Of a stretch of 64,000 nt of DNA, positions 48,301-55,812 are shown one piece after another. The stretch is from Neobacillus rhizophilus. GTDB taxonomy: Bacteria > Bacillota > Bacilli > Bacillales > Cytobacillaceae. The notes under the pieces are model-generated. The model had not been told where the DNA came from. It made no database searches and saw only the letters and a program-made list of their open reading frames with translations. The DNA lies in NCBI RefSeq assembly GCF_018343535.1, contig NZ_JAGYPF010000002.1, forward strand, positions 1,119,919 to 1,183,918. The letters are read 5' to 3'. The translations under genes were made by a program, and so were the position numbers. Every line of letters begins with the position of its first letter. The first letter of the stretch is position 1.

Positions 48301-48639
48301 CGCCGCTACGATGATTGGTGTATCAGCAAAAGGGAGAGGATGCTCGTTTATTTCCTAAGAGGAGCGGAAAAAATGGCTCAAACTTATGTTCGTCAGGAAA
48401 ATTATGATGGGGCCATTTTCTGGTGTGAAAAAATATTGGAACGGGACCGTACCTGGGAAGAAGCATACCGGCTGCTCATGTACTGCTACTATCGTAAAAA
48501 TAACCGGCCGCAGGCCTTAAAATGGTATCAAAAATGCACAGAGGTCCTCGAAAAGGAACTTGGTGTTTCACCGCTTGAGCCAACAAGGCATATGCGTGAC
48601 ATGATTATGGAATCTGACAGCTATATCCAGCCAATCTAA
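45400..48639 (+). CDS. STAND-type ATPase regulator with C-terminal BTAD domain
   Basis: A 1079-residue regulator. The N-terminal NTPase has Walker A GAGFGKST (43-50) and Walker B EIILILDDFHQ (about 126-136), as in MalT-type STAND proteins. A long alpha-helical TPR-like region (about 370-800) follows. The C-terminus is an OmpR-like winged helix (about 825-920, VQTLGQFRIWLADKEV and the KAKELFQLLMTTGELISKEE part) plus a bacterial transcriptional activation domain (about 930-1075), as in SARP/AfsR proteins but at the opposite end. No LuxR HTH is seen. ATG at 45400 after GGGGGGGAGG. It probably activates the importer-thiolase-ligase block downstream; paired 11-bp-period repeats there support this. 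Confidence 0.9.
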   Translation: MKLPIIQTKLRVPAVKDEFLRRANLTRKLKKIPEHPLTIIHSGAGFGKSTALALFMKDENINGCWYSISSMDDDILPFLSHIIHSIRKAAPEFGRELLTFVETTDRYTRNEEIGFLCSLFINEILEISSEIILILDDFHQIEQSYTINSFMENLLEHIPINLHIVISSRSRPVWKPLTKMKVCGQLLEITKEDLILTIEEMELLLLDLYGLEVEHHHLLAIYQVTEGWIIATCMIAQQIPLKQDISALFEQSSLSLHDFFQYLVLEVFSKQPPIIQRFLEQTSIFEEIEEELCDEVIGIQAASSMLEQLKDRNLFIQKVDSRHYRYHALFKDFLENHFEKNHPENFIFLHERCARFYEKRELWEKALYHYKKIKQLKAIASILQENGFHMLESGKLESLADLLRKIPEDEFDTYYLLWLLKAEVYRYRSQYLDAEECYHEAYEGARRRNDFLGMSRALEGKAKIYLDTIQPQRAEQLLYEAIAHREKSNSPVEESGRLYELLSENLLNSGKAKKAEVWLKKAKESTISKLDGSLEARLYLRTGRFDEAKKFLYMKKAEVENVQFSSLPQAHREIDLLLSIIEAFTGEGNIAKELAQAGIQQGISLKAPFVEACGWIRMGHAVQILNKYDTSLAENCYQTALELMDKLHVDRGKAEPLMGLCILYGARGEFERAMTAGKRALQETERVNDLWLSAMITLGMGITCIHNERFSKALDYLEQTNIMFVQCEDSYGQMLSKFWLAYCFHIEKNREHFRTAFAEFLNVVQTHEYEFIFHKRSVFGPRDLQVFIPMLIDCLKEDGQTGYAAKILQDMGIAALESHPGYSIRVQTLGQFRIWLADKEVGEKEWQREKAKELFQLLMTTGELISKEEIIAILWPNQERKSADRDFKVALNSLQNVLEPTRKARAAPFFVIREGSFYGLNPLAVIELDTVLFQELIQKGLQEAEPEKGKLFLEKGLKLYQGEYLPDRRYDDWCISKRERMLVYFLRGAEKMAQTYVRQENYDGAIFWCEKILERDRTWEEAYRLLMYCYYRKNNRPQALKWYQKCTEVLEKELGVSPLEPTRHMRDMIMESDSYIQPI

Positions 48640-48667
48640 CAGCCTGATAAAAAGGCTGTTTTTTTTG
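48639..48667 (+). terminator. Terminator of the BTAD regulator gene
   Basis: ACAGCCT / AGGCTGT stem followed by eight T, starting at the stop codon. Confidence 0.88.
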
Positions 48668-48698
48668 TAACTTCTTTGTAACTCCTATTTCCTATGAT
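48664..48698 (+). promoter_or_regulatory. Candidate BTAD/SARP operator and -10 of the LIV-type operon
   Basis: Direct heptamers TTTGTAA (48664-48670) and TTTGTAA (48675-48681), 11 bp apart, then an 11-bp gap and TATGAT (48693-48698) as a -10. No good -35 hexamer is present, as in activator-dependent SARP promoters. A matching arrangement lies at 55746-55780. Confidence 0.6.
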
Positions 48699-48750
48699 GA
48701 AGTCAAAGCATTTCCATGATTGACCTGAAAAATTTTAAGGGGGAAGAAAT

Positions 48751-49989
48751 GTGAAGAGAAGCAGAAAAAGATGGGCATTTTTAGGATTACTTATGTTTGT
48801 GATGCTGTTTGCCAGTGCGTGCAGCTCGGACAAATCATCATCAGAGCCGAAGGACAACGGTGGAAAGAAGGAAGAAAATAAAGCACCAATTAAAATCGGT
48901 GTGCTAGCATCAAAAACTGGTGCCTTGGAGTCCTACGGTAAACAAACATTAAGAGGCTTTGAGCTGGGACTTCAATATGCTACAGATGGAAAGATGGAAG
49001 TGGATGGCAGAAAAATTGAATTCTATGTGGAAGATACCGAAACGAAGCCGGAAGTAGCCGTACAAAAAGCAACGAAACTATTAGAAGAAGATAAAGTAGA
49101 TTTCTTGGTTGGATCTTCCAGTTCGGCTGATACATTAGCAGTACTTCCGCTGGCTGAGGAATATAAAAGGATTATGGTGGTTGAACCAGCTGCCGCGGAT
49201 ACGATTACTGGGTCCGAGTTCAACCCTTATATTTTCCGAACAGCACGGAACTCTTCACAGGACGCAGTAGCTGGTGCAGCAGCCATCGCGAAAAAGGGTG
49301 TCAAAATTGCAACCCTAGCTCCTGATTATTCATTTGGACGTGACGGGGTAGCGGCATTTAAAGAAGCGGCTAAGAAATTAGGTGCTGATATTGTAAAGGA
49401 AGAATATGCGGATCCGGCAGCAACAGATTTTACCTCTAATATTCAAAAAATCATTGATGCTAAACCTGATTACCTATTCGTAGTCTGGGCGGGTGCTAAC
49501 TCTCCATGGAAACAGATTGCCGATATGAAGGTTCAGGAAAAAGGCATCAAAATCTCCACCGGAGCGCCGGATATTGCGGCCTTAGCAACAATGGAACCGC
49601 TGGTTGGCATGGAAGGCTTTACTGTTTATTATCATGACCTCCCAAAAAATAAAATCAATGATTGGCTTGTCGCTGAACATAAAAAGAAATTTAACAATGA
49701 GGTTCCCGACCTATTTACACCAGGAGGTATGAGTGCGGCAATCTCCATCGTGGAAGCCGTCAAGAAAACAAAAGGCGATACTGACGCCGATAAATTGATT
49801 AAAGCGATGGAAGGAATGAGCTTTGAAACACCAAAAGGAAAAATGACCTTCCGACCTGAGGATCACCAGGCACTGCAGTCATTATATGCGATTAAGCTTG
49901 AGAAAAAGGATGGCGTGAATTATCCAGTTCCAGTATTAATGCGCGAGCTGACTCCTGAGGAAACCGCTCCGCCAATCCGTAATAAATAA
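48751..49989 (+). CDS. LIV-type ABC transporter substrate-binding lipoprotein
   Basis: A 412-residue lipoprotein. The signal peptide has a lipobox with the cysteine in FASACSS (about residue 24), then a Ser/Lys/Glu-rich linker, then a Peripla_BP_6 (LivJ-like) type I binding fold beginning IKIGVLASKTGALESYG, with GSSSSADTLAVLPLAEEY and ATLAPDYSFGRDGV. The family binds branched amino acids, amides, aromatic acids or short carboxylates; the enzymes downstream suggest an organic acid rather than leucine (inference). The start is GTG 48751 after AAGGGGGAAG. Confidence 0.88.
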   Translation: MKRSRKRWAFLGLLMFVMLFASACSSDKSSSEPKDNGGKKEENKAPIKIGVLASKTGALESYGKQTLRGFELGLQYATDGKMEVDGRKIEFYVEDTETKPEVAVQKATKLLEEDKVDFLVGSSSSADTLAVLPLAEEYKRIMVVEPAAADTITGSEFNPYIFRTARNSSQDAVAGAAAIAKKGVKIATLAPDYSFGRDGVAAFKEAAKKLGADIVKEEYADPAATDFTSNIQKIIDAKPDYLFVVWAGANSPWKQIADMKVQEKGIKISTGAPDIAALATMEPLVGMEGFTVYYHDLPKNKINDWLVAEHKKKFNNEVPDLFTPGGMSAAISIVEAVKKTKGDTDADKLIKAMEGMSFETPKGKMTFRPEDHQALQSLYAIKLEKKDGVNYPVPVLMRELTPEETAPPIRNK

Positions 49990-50003
49990 ACTTCACAGGT
50001 GAA

Positions 50004-50033
50004 TGGGGGGATTATGGGTTGACAGGGTCCCCC
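50004..50033 (+). terminator. Intercistronic hairpin after the binding-protein gene
   Basis: GGGGGGA / TCCCCCT stem between the binding-protein gene and the first ATPase gene, with only a short T-rich tail. It could stop part of the transcripts, favouring excess binding protein. Confidence 0.4.
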
Positions 50034-50066
50034 TCTTCCTATTTGTAATCTAAGGTGGTGACATGT

Positions 50067-50822
50067 TTGGCAGCATTGATAGAAACAAATGATTTATCGA
50101 TAACCTTTGGCGGCCATACCGCGGTTGATTCCGTTACATTAACAGTTCCTGAAAAACACTTTAAGTCAATTATCGGGCCGAATGGCGCCGGCAAAACGAC
50201 CTTTTTTAATCTATTAAGCGGGCAGCTTACGCCGACAAAAGGGAAAATTTATTACCGAGGGAAAGACATCACTGCTTTTTCACCGACGAAACGAACCAGG
50301 GCAGGAATTGGCCGTTCCTTTCAAATTACAAATGTATTTCCGAATTTAACCGTTTTGGAAAATGTCCGGCTCGCTGTCCAATCACAGGCGGGAGTCCGCT
50401 ATCAAATGCTCTTTCATTATAAAAAATATCGCCAATTTGAGAAGAAGGCGATGGAATGGCTGAGTCTTGTGCTTCTCGATGACAAACGAGACTCACTTGC
50501 CGCTAACCTTGCCCATGGTGAAAAGCGGAAGCTGGAAATTGCTATGCTGCTGGCATTGGAAACGGAGGTTTTATTGCTGGATGAACCGACGGCAGGAATG
50601 TCTTTGGAGGAGGTTCCGGTGATTTTGGAAGTCATCAAGCGGATTAAGATGCAAGGGGATCGTACCATCATTCTTATAGAACACAAAATGGATATGATTT
50701 TAGATTTGTCCGATTCGGTCATGGTTCTGTTTAATGGCAGGCTTCTTGCTGACGGGACGCCGGAGGAAATCATGAAAAATGAGACAGTTCAGTCGGCCTA
50801 TTTAGGAGGGCTTTACGAATGA
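50067..50822 (+). CDS. LivG-type ABC transporter ATP-binding protein
   Basis: A 251-residue ATPase: Walker A GPNGAGKTTFFN, signature motif as LAHGEKRKLEIAMLL (LSGGQ-equivalent, LivG style), Walker B EVLLLDEPTAGMS and the switch His in ILIEHKMD. The C-terminal VQSAYLG extension is typical of LivG/BraF. An open frame reaches GTG 50055, but AAGGTGG at 50052-50058 points to TTG 50067. First of two ATPases; its stop overlaps the start of the second. Confidence 0.9.
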   Translation: MAALIETNDLSITFGGHTAVDSVTLTVPEKHFKSIIGPNGAGKTTFFNLLSGQLTPTKGKIYYRGKDITAFSPTKRTRAGIGRSFQITNVFPNLTVLENVRLAVQSQAGVRYQMLFHYKKYRQFEKKAMEWLSLVLLDDKRDSLAANLAHGEKRKLEIAMLLALETEVLLLDEPTAGMSLEEVPVILEVIKRIKMQGDRTIILIEHKMDMILDLSDSVMVLFNGRLLADGTPEEIMKNETVQSAYLGGLYE

Positions 50823-51526
50823 GCGAACTACTGCAGCTAAAGGACATAGAAACACATATTGGCCAATATCATATTCTTCAGGGTGTTTCGTTGGAAGTGA
50901 AAAGGGGAGAAGTGACCGTTCTGCTTGGCCGAAATGGAGCAGGTAAGACAACCACTTTACGGACCATCATGGGGTTTACGCCTGCTTCCAAAGGAAGTGT
51001 GATCTTTAAAGGGGAGTCCATTCATACTCTTGCCCCCTATACAATTGCCAATAAAGGGATTGGCTTCGTCCCAGAAGACCAAGGGATTTTTTCAGGCTTA
51101 ACCGTTGAGGAAAATATGAAGGTGGCAATGCAAAAGGAAAATACAGAAACCTTGAAGAGAATGGATTGGATCCTGGAGCTGTTTCCCGACTTGAAAAAGT
51201 TTTGGAAAAAGCCGGGCGGGCTGTTAAGTGGCGGGCAGAAGCAAATGCTGGCCATTGCCAGAGCCTATATTAATGAGAATGAATTGCTATTAATTGATGA
51301 GCCGAGCAAGGGATTGGCTCCAATCGTTGTAGAAAAGGTGATGGAATCGATTACCCAAATGAAGGAGCAGAGAACCATTGTTTTGGTCGAGCAAAATTTC
51401 ATGATGGCGAGTACAATCGGTGACCGTTATTACATTATCGATGACGGTCAGACAGTAAGCCATGGAACAATGCAGGAATTGAAAGAAAACGAGGAAAAGA
51501 AACGAAAATATTTAGGGATTGCCTAG
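50819..51526 (+). CDS. LivF-type ABC transporter ATP-binding protein
   Basis: A 235-residue ATPase: Walker A GRNGAGKTTTLRT, signature LLSGGQKQMLAIARA, Walker B ELLLIDEPSKGLAP and switch His position VLVEQNF (Gln in place of His, usual in LivF). It overlaps the upstream ATPase gene by 4 bases (ATGA). It forms the nucleotide-binding pair of the importer. Confidence 0.92.
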   Translation: MSELLQLKDIETHIGQYHILQGVSLEVKRGEVTVLLGRNGAGKTTTLRTIMGFTPASKGSVIFKGESIHTLAPYTIANKGIGFVPEDQGIFSGLTVEENMKVAMQKENTETLKRMDWILELFPDLKKFWKKPGGLLSGGQKQMLAIARAYINENELLLIDEPSKGLAPIVVEKVMESITQMKEQRTIVLVEQNFMMASTIGDRYYIIDDGQTVSHGTMQELKENEEKKRKYLGIA

Positions 51527-51543
51527 GAAAGGGGAAGACCTTT

Positions 51544-52404
51544 GTGGATTTATTCTTAAATTTGGCTTTAAATGGGCTGGCGACTGGGATGCTCATTTTC
51601 CTGCTGGCAGCCGGGTTAACGCTAATATTTGGGTTAATGGATGTATTGAACTTTGCCCATGGCGGGTTATTTGCCTGGGGAGCTTACAGCGGTTTATGGA
51701 TTTATGGAAAAACGGGGAGCTTTCTGATTGGGATTGCCGGTGCTATCCTGACCGGATTCCTTTTAGGCATCATCACGGAAAAATGGATTATCAAACCGGT
51801 TTACGGCAATCATGTCCAACAAATTTTAATTACACTTGGTCTCATGCTTGTGCTTTCGGAAATGCTGAAGGTGATTTGGGGACCAAATCAAATTACCGCC
51901 ACGCCGCCGGATTATTTAAAGGGAAGCTGGGAACTGGGCGGCGTGATTATCATTAAATATCGGGTATTTATTATTTTGGCTGGGCTGCTTATTTATACGT
52001 GCGTGCAATTTTTGCTCAAAAAAACGAAAATCGGCCTTGTCGTCCGAGCTGGCGTAATGAATAAGGAAATGGTCCAGGCATTAGGTATCAATATTCAAAA
52101 GGTATTTATGTTTGTATTTATGATTGGTGCAGGGATGGCCGCTCTCGGCGGAGTTCTTTTGGGGCCGTATTCCGGAGTCATCCATGCCGGGATGGGAATG
52201 GAGTTTGCCATTTTAGCCTTTATCGTGGTAGTCATCGGGGGTATGGGCAATTTCAGTGGTTCCATTTTGGCGGCCATTCTGGTGGGGCTGTCCGGTTCGT
52301 TTATGGCGTACTATGTTCCGGATTTGTCACTTGCTGTTAATATGCTGTTGATGGCAGTTGTATTGATTATTCGGCCGCAAGGGCTATTTGGGGCAAAGGG
52401 GTGA
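51544..52404 (+). CDS. LivH-type ABC transporter permease
   Basis: A 286-residue membrane protein with about eight helices. LivH signatures: LNLALNGLATGMLIFLLAAG, GLTLIFGLMDVLNFAHGGLF, and FAILAFIVVVIGGMGNFSGS near the C-terminus. The start is GTG 51544 after AAAGGGGAAG, 17 nt after the ATPase stop. It pairs with the LivM-type permease directly downstream. Confidence 0.93.
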   Translation: MDLFLNLALNGLATGMLIFLLAAGLTLIFGLMDVLNFAHGGLFAWGAYSGLWIYGKTGSFLIGIAGAILTGFLLGIITEKWIIKPVYGNHVQQILITLGLMLVLSEMLKVIWGPNQITATPPDYLKGSWELGGVIIIKYRVFIILAGLLIYTCVQFLLKKTKIGLVVRAGVMNKEMVQALGINIQKVFMFVFMIGAGMAALGGVLLGPYSGVIHAGMGMEFAILAFIVVVIGGMGNFSGSILAAILVGLSGSFMAYYVPDLSLAVNMLLMAVVLIIRPQGLFGAKG

Positions 52405-52408
52405 GAAT

Positions 52409-53407
52409 ATGAAGTGGTTACGTACCAATAAAGGGACAACATTATTTTGGATAGTTGCAGCATTTCTCTTCCTCTTGCCATTTGTCTATGAATCCCGTAA
52501 TCTGATGATTTTATTAACGCAAATATTTATTTTTTCGGTATTTGCAATGAGCTATGACCTGCTCCTCGGTTTTACCGGTATTGTTTCTTTTGGTCACGCG
52601 ATGTTTTTTGGAATTGGTGCCTACTCGATCGGGATCTTTATGAAGCGATTTGAGCCGACGATGCTGAATTTCCTGCTAGCACTCTTGGCAACACTTGCTT
52701 TAACGGCGCTGGTCAGCTTTTTAGTCGGGCTTTTGACGCTCCGCTTAAAAAGCCACTTTTATGCGATGTTAACGTTGTCTTTATCGGGATTGTTTCTAGT
52801 AGCGGCAGAAAAATGGCGGAGCCTGACCCATGGGAATGATGGCTTCACATTTCGTGTTCCAGAGCAATTTATTGACCGGACCGATTACTATTTGATTTGT
52901 CTGTTGATTATAGCGGCGGTTTTTATGATGTTAAAGCGGTTTACCAATTCACCATTGGGAAGGGTGCTTCAGGCGATCCGCGAGAATGAGCAGCGCACCG
53001 AGTCACTTGGCTTTCATGTCCTCCACTATAAAATTGCCGCAAGCATCGTTTCCGGGGTATTAGCCGGTATAGCGGGTATACTTTATGCGATGTCACTGCG
53101 GTTTGTCAATACAAGTGTTTTTTCGATGGACATCACATTGGATGCGTTGTTAATGACGATTATCGGCGGTGTCGGCACGCTATATGGAGCGATGATCGGT
53201 GCCGGATTAATTGAATTCGCCCATGACTGGCTGACAGGGCTGGCGAAGGAGCATTGGATTTTCGAACGCTGGATTATCTTTTTTGGCATTATTTATATTT
53301 TAGTGGTCATGTTTTTCCCAAAAGGAATTGTCGGTACGTTAAGGACCATAACCTGGAAGCGGAAAAAGCAGCAGGCAGTCAAGAAAAAAGAAAAGCTGGC
53401 GGGCTAG
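52409..53407 (+). CDS. LivM-type ABC transporter permease
   Basis: A 332-residue membrane protein of the LivM family: YDLLLGFTGIVSFGHAMFFG, RAIRENEQRTESLGF rendered here as QAIRENEQRTESLGFHV, and TIIGGVGTLYGAMIGAG. It has a basic C-terminal tail (KRKKQQAVKKKEK). The open frame extends to TTG 52388 inside livH, but AAAGGGG places the start at ATG 52409, 4 nt after the livH stop. Confidence 0.92.
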   Translation: MKWLRTNKGTTLFWIVAAFLFLLPFVYESRNLMILLTQIFIFSVFAMSYDLLLGFTGIVSFGHAMFFGIGAYSIGIFMKRFEPTMLNFLLALLATLALTALVSFLVGLLTLRLKSHFYAMLTLSLSGLFLVAAEKWRSLTHGNDGFTFRVPEQFIDRTDYYLICLLIIAAVFMMLKRFTNSPLGRVLQAIRENEQRTESLGFHVLHYKIAASIVSGVLAGIAGILYAMSLRFVNTSVFSMDITLDALLMTIIGGVGTLYGAMIGAGLIEFAHDWLTGLAKEHWIFERWIIFFGIIYILVVMFFPKGIVGTLRTITWKRKKQQAVKKKEKLAG

Positions 53408-53419
53408 AAGGAGGCGGCA

Positions 53420-53599
53420 ATGGATACGAATCAAGTTACCTCCTTTGTCGTCCGCTTTCAATTGGCTGCAGTCGAAAAGGAGACCGGGTCCCGGCACTGG
53501 AGGATTAAAGTGACCCATGTGCAGGAAGACCGGGAAACTTTATTTGAAACGATTGAAGAGGCGATGTCGTTTATGAAGGAAATTGCGGAAGATTCATAG
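53420..53599 (+). CDS. Hypothetical small protein (59 aa) between the importer and thiolase-fold genes
   Basis: ATG 53420 with AAGGAGG directly upstream, 12 nt after the LivM-type stop; TAG at 53597-53599. The product begins MDTNQVTSFVVRFQLAAVE and ends with an amphipathic acidic helix (FETIEEAMSFMKEIAEDS). It looks like a small alpha/beta protein, with no cysteines and no signal. Tight spacing on both sides and the strong ribosome site make it a real operon member. I do not recognise it; a role as a partner of the next enzyme is only positional. Confidence 0.75.
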   Translation: MDTNQVTSFVVRFQLAAVEKETGSRHWRIKVTHVQEDRETLFETIEEAMSFMKEIAEDS

Positions 53600-53613
53600 A
53601 GTAGGTGATCGTT

Positions 53614-54624
53614 TTGCAAATAGGCATAGTCAGTACAGGGATATACTTGCCGGAAAAAACAATGACTGGTCGGGAAATCGCCGAAAAGGCAGGCATTCCG
53701 GTGACCGTTGTAGAAGAAAAAATGGGGATTAAGAAAAAGCATATTCCAGGTCCCGATGACCATACCTGTGAAATGGGCATCCTTGCTGCAAGAAAGGCGC
53801 TTGAGAAAGCCTCGTTTAATCCTTTGGATATTGACCTCGTCATTTATATCGGTGAGGAGCATAAGGAATATCCACTCTGGACGGCGGGAATCAAGCTGCA
53901 GGAAGCAATCGGCGCTTTTAATGCCTGGGCGTTTGATGCGGCTTTAAGGTGCGGCACAACCGTGATGGCGTTGAAGGTAGCGAAAAGCATGATGCTCTCT
54001 GACCCAGGTATACGCACGGTTCTTCTTGCCGGGGGTTACCGAAATGTTGATTTCATAGATTACGAGAACCCTAGAACAAGATTTATGTATAATCTTAGCG
54101 CTGGCGGCGGGGCCATTCTTCTTCAAAAGGATTATTCGGAAAATCTTTTGCTTGAGACGGAAATCCTTACGGATGGTTCTTTTTCCGAGGACGTCGTCGT
54201 CGTTGCCGGCGGCACTAAACATCCAATCTCGAGCGAGGCGATTGCCAAACGCTTGAACATGCTCGATGTACTTGACCCTGAGGGGATGAAACAGCGCCTT
54301 GAGGAAAAATCAATGAGCAATTTTTTAAAAGTCATTCTTGAATCGGTTCGGAAGAGTGGGTATACAGTGGATGATATTGCGTATTTAGCGATTCTTCACA
54401 TGAAAAAATCCGCTCATGAATATGTTTTAAGAGAACTGGGCTTGTCCGACGAGCAGGCAATTTATTTGGAGGATTACGGTCATATTGGGCAGATAGATCA
54501 AATCTTATCGTTGGAGCTGGCTTTACGGGAAGAGAAAGTGAAGGACGGCGATCTTGTCGTTTTTGTCAGCGCCGGGATTGGCTATGCGTGGGGAGCGACA
54601 ACCATTAAATGGGGAAAGGGATGA
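53614..54624 (+). CDS. KAS III-like thiolase-fold enzyme (3-oxoacyl-ACP synthase III / HMG-CoA synthase type)
   Basis: About 336 residues with the KAS III layout: IGIVSTGIYLPEKTMTG at the N-terminus, the nucleophilic Cys about 113 in FDAALRCGTTVMAL, His about 262 in AILHMKKSAHEY and a closing GIGYAWGATTIKWG. Where FabH has Asn (YGN) this protein reads DYGHIGQ with His about 290, so the apparent triad is Cys-His-His, unlike FabH. The reaction is probably a Claisen-type condensation or acyl transfer on CoA thioesters; the substrate is unknown. GTG 53605 is an alternative start; TTG 53614 has better spacing to AGGTG. The downstream hydrolase gene overlaps or abuts it. Confidence 0.8.
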   Translation: MQIGIVSTGIYLPEKTMTGREIAEKAGIPVTVVEEKMGIKKKHIPGPDDHTCEMGILAARKALEKASFNPLDIDLVIYIGEEHKEYPLWTAGIKLQEAIGAFNAWAFDAALRCGTTVMALKVAKSMMLSDPGIRTVLLAGGYRNVDFIDYENPRTRFMYNLSAGGGAILLQKDYSENLLLETEILTDGSFSEDVVVVAGGTKHPISSEAIAKRLNMLDVLDPEGMKQRLEEKSMSNFLKVILESVRKSGYTVDDIAYLAILHMKKSAHEYVLRELGLSDEQAIYLEDYGHIGQIDQILSLELALREEKVKDGDLVVFVSAGIGYAWGATTIKWGKG

Positions 54625-54629
54625 TAGGA

Positions 54630-55532
54630 ATGGTAAACGTATCAGTGAAGAGTGTCGAGCTTTCAAACGGAGAAACGCTTTTTTACCGGGAAAGGGAAGG
54701 CGGAGAAATTAAAGTATTATTAGTCCATGGTAATATGACATCATCCAAGCACTGGGAACTCGTTCTTGAAAACATGGATGAAAAATATAAATTGTATGCA
54801 ATTGATTTACGGGGATTCGGCCTGTCTACCTATAACAACCTAATTATGTCAATTAAGGATTTTGCAGATGATGTCAAACTGTTTGTAGACGCGATTGGTT
54901 TGAACGACTTTGCTCTTGTAGGCTGGTCAACCGGAGGTGCAGTGGGGATGCAATTCGCCGCTGATTATCCTGGTTATTGCAATAAATTGATTTTATTAGC
55001 ATCTGAATCTACTAGGGGTTATCCGTTTGACGGAAAATTGAACGATGCTGATGAGCCGCGCCGATTTACCTTACATGAAGAGATAAAGCGAGATCTGGTT
55101 CGTACCATTCCTGTGCAAGCCGCTTATGATACCAATGATGTCGCTTTACTGAAATTAATTTGGAACGCAGTCATTTACACTCACAACCAGCCGGAACCTG
55201 ATCTTTATGATGAGTATGTTCAGGACATGCGGACGCAGCGCAATCTGGCTGAAGTCCATCACTGCAACAATACCTTTAATATCAGCCATTTTCATAATGG
55301 ACTTGTTCCTGGAAATGGCAAGGTCGAAGACATTCATGTTCCTGTTCTGGTCTTATATGGTGAAAGGGATATGGTCATTGCCAGAGAAATGACGAACGAG
55401 CTTTTAGCGGATTTGGGAGATAAGGCAACCTATGTTGAATTGAAAAACTGTGGACACTCCCCATTAGTTGATGATCTGCCGCAATTGTTGGAGGCAATGA
55501 CGAAGTTTTTGGAGAGGGAAGTGCAGGTATAA
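54630..55532 (+). CDS. Alpha/beta-hydrolase
   Basis: About 300 residues with the alpha/beta-hydrolase fold: oxyanion HGNMTSSKHW (about residue 35), nucleophile elbow GWSTGG (Ser about 99), acid VLYGERDMVI (Asp about 246) and His in NCGHSPLVDD (about 275), so the triad is complete. It resembles carboxylesterases and C-C-bond or thioester hydrolases. Its start is uncertain (54609, 54621 or 54630, all in frame around the upstream stop). Cotranscribed with the thiolase-fold gene, so it may act on that enzyme's product. Confidence 0.85.
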   Translation: MVNVSVKSVELSNGETLFYREREGGEIKVLLVHGNMTSSKHWELVLENMDEKYKLYAIDLRGFGLSTYNNLIMSIKDFADDVKLFVDAIGLNDFALVGWSTGGAVGMQFAADYPGYCNKLILLASESTRGYPFDGKLNDADEPRRFTLHEEIKRDLVRTIPVQAAYDTNDVALLKLIWNAVIYTHNQPEPDLYDEYVQDMRTQRNLAEVHHCNNTFNISHFHNGLVPGNGKVEDIHVPVLVLYGERDMVIAREMTNELLADLGDKATYVELKNCGHSPLVDDLPQLLEAMTKFLEREVQV

Positions 55533-55606
55533 TAAGTTAGTGAAAACGGCCTTTGAGGGGGTCGTTTTTTTTGACGCTTCGAATTATTGTCTACATTGTG
55601 AACTTT

Positions 55607-55715
55607 GTAGATATGTTCCTTAAATTTGTAGATAAATTTTTAAAATTGTAGATATCCTAATTAATTTCGTAGATATCTTTAAAGAATTGTAGATATAATC
55701 CGAAAAGTGTTGATA
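55607..55715. repeat. Phased repeat array of a second type (6 units, 20-21 bp)
   Basis: The motif TTTGTAGATAT or close variants (GTAGATA core) occurs at 55607, 55628, 55648, 55669 and 55689, with a degenerate last copy GTTGATA at 55709. Steps are 21, 20, 21, 20 and 20 bp. A related GTCTACA lies upstream at 55589. It occupies the gap between the hydrolase and the acyl-CoA ligase, just before the predicted ligase promoter. Confidence 0.75.
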
Positions 55716-55745
55716 ACCCTTTCCTATAATCTAGACTCCCCTTCT

Positions 55746-55780
55746 GTTGTAACTCCGCTGTAACCACTCCCAGCTAAAAT
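55746..55780 (+). promoter_or_regulatory. Candidate BTAD/SARP operator and -10 of the acyl-CoA ligase
   Basis: Heptamers GTTGTAA (55746-55752) and GCTGTAA (55757-55763), 11 bp apart, then 11 bp and TAAAAT (55775-55780) as -10. The geometry is identical to that at 48664-48698. Confidence 0.55.
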
Positions 55781-55812
55781 AGCACCATCTAGTAGTGAAG
55801 GAGCGAGTTTTG

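Noticed and set aside
51519..51956. 145-residue plus-strand ORF overlapping the LivH-type permease
   Set aside because: Shifted frame inside a well-supported membrane protein gene; its composition is not protein-like and it has no motif.
50067..53407. Calling the importer livGFHM for branched-chain amino acids
   Set aside because: Family membership is clear but the substrate is not; the neighbouring CoA ligase and thiolase-fold genes argue for another ligand, so no liv symbols were assigned.
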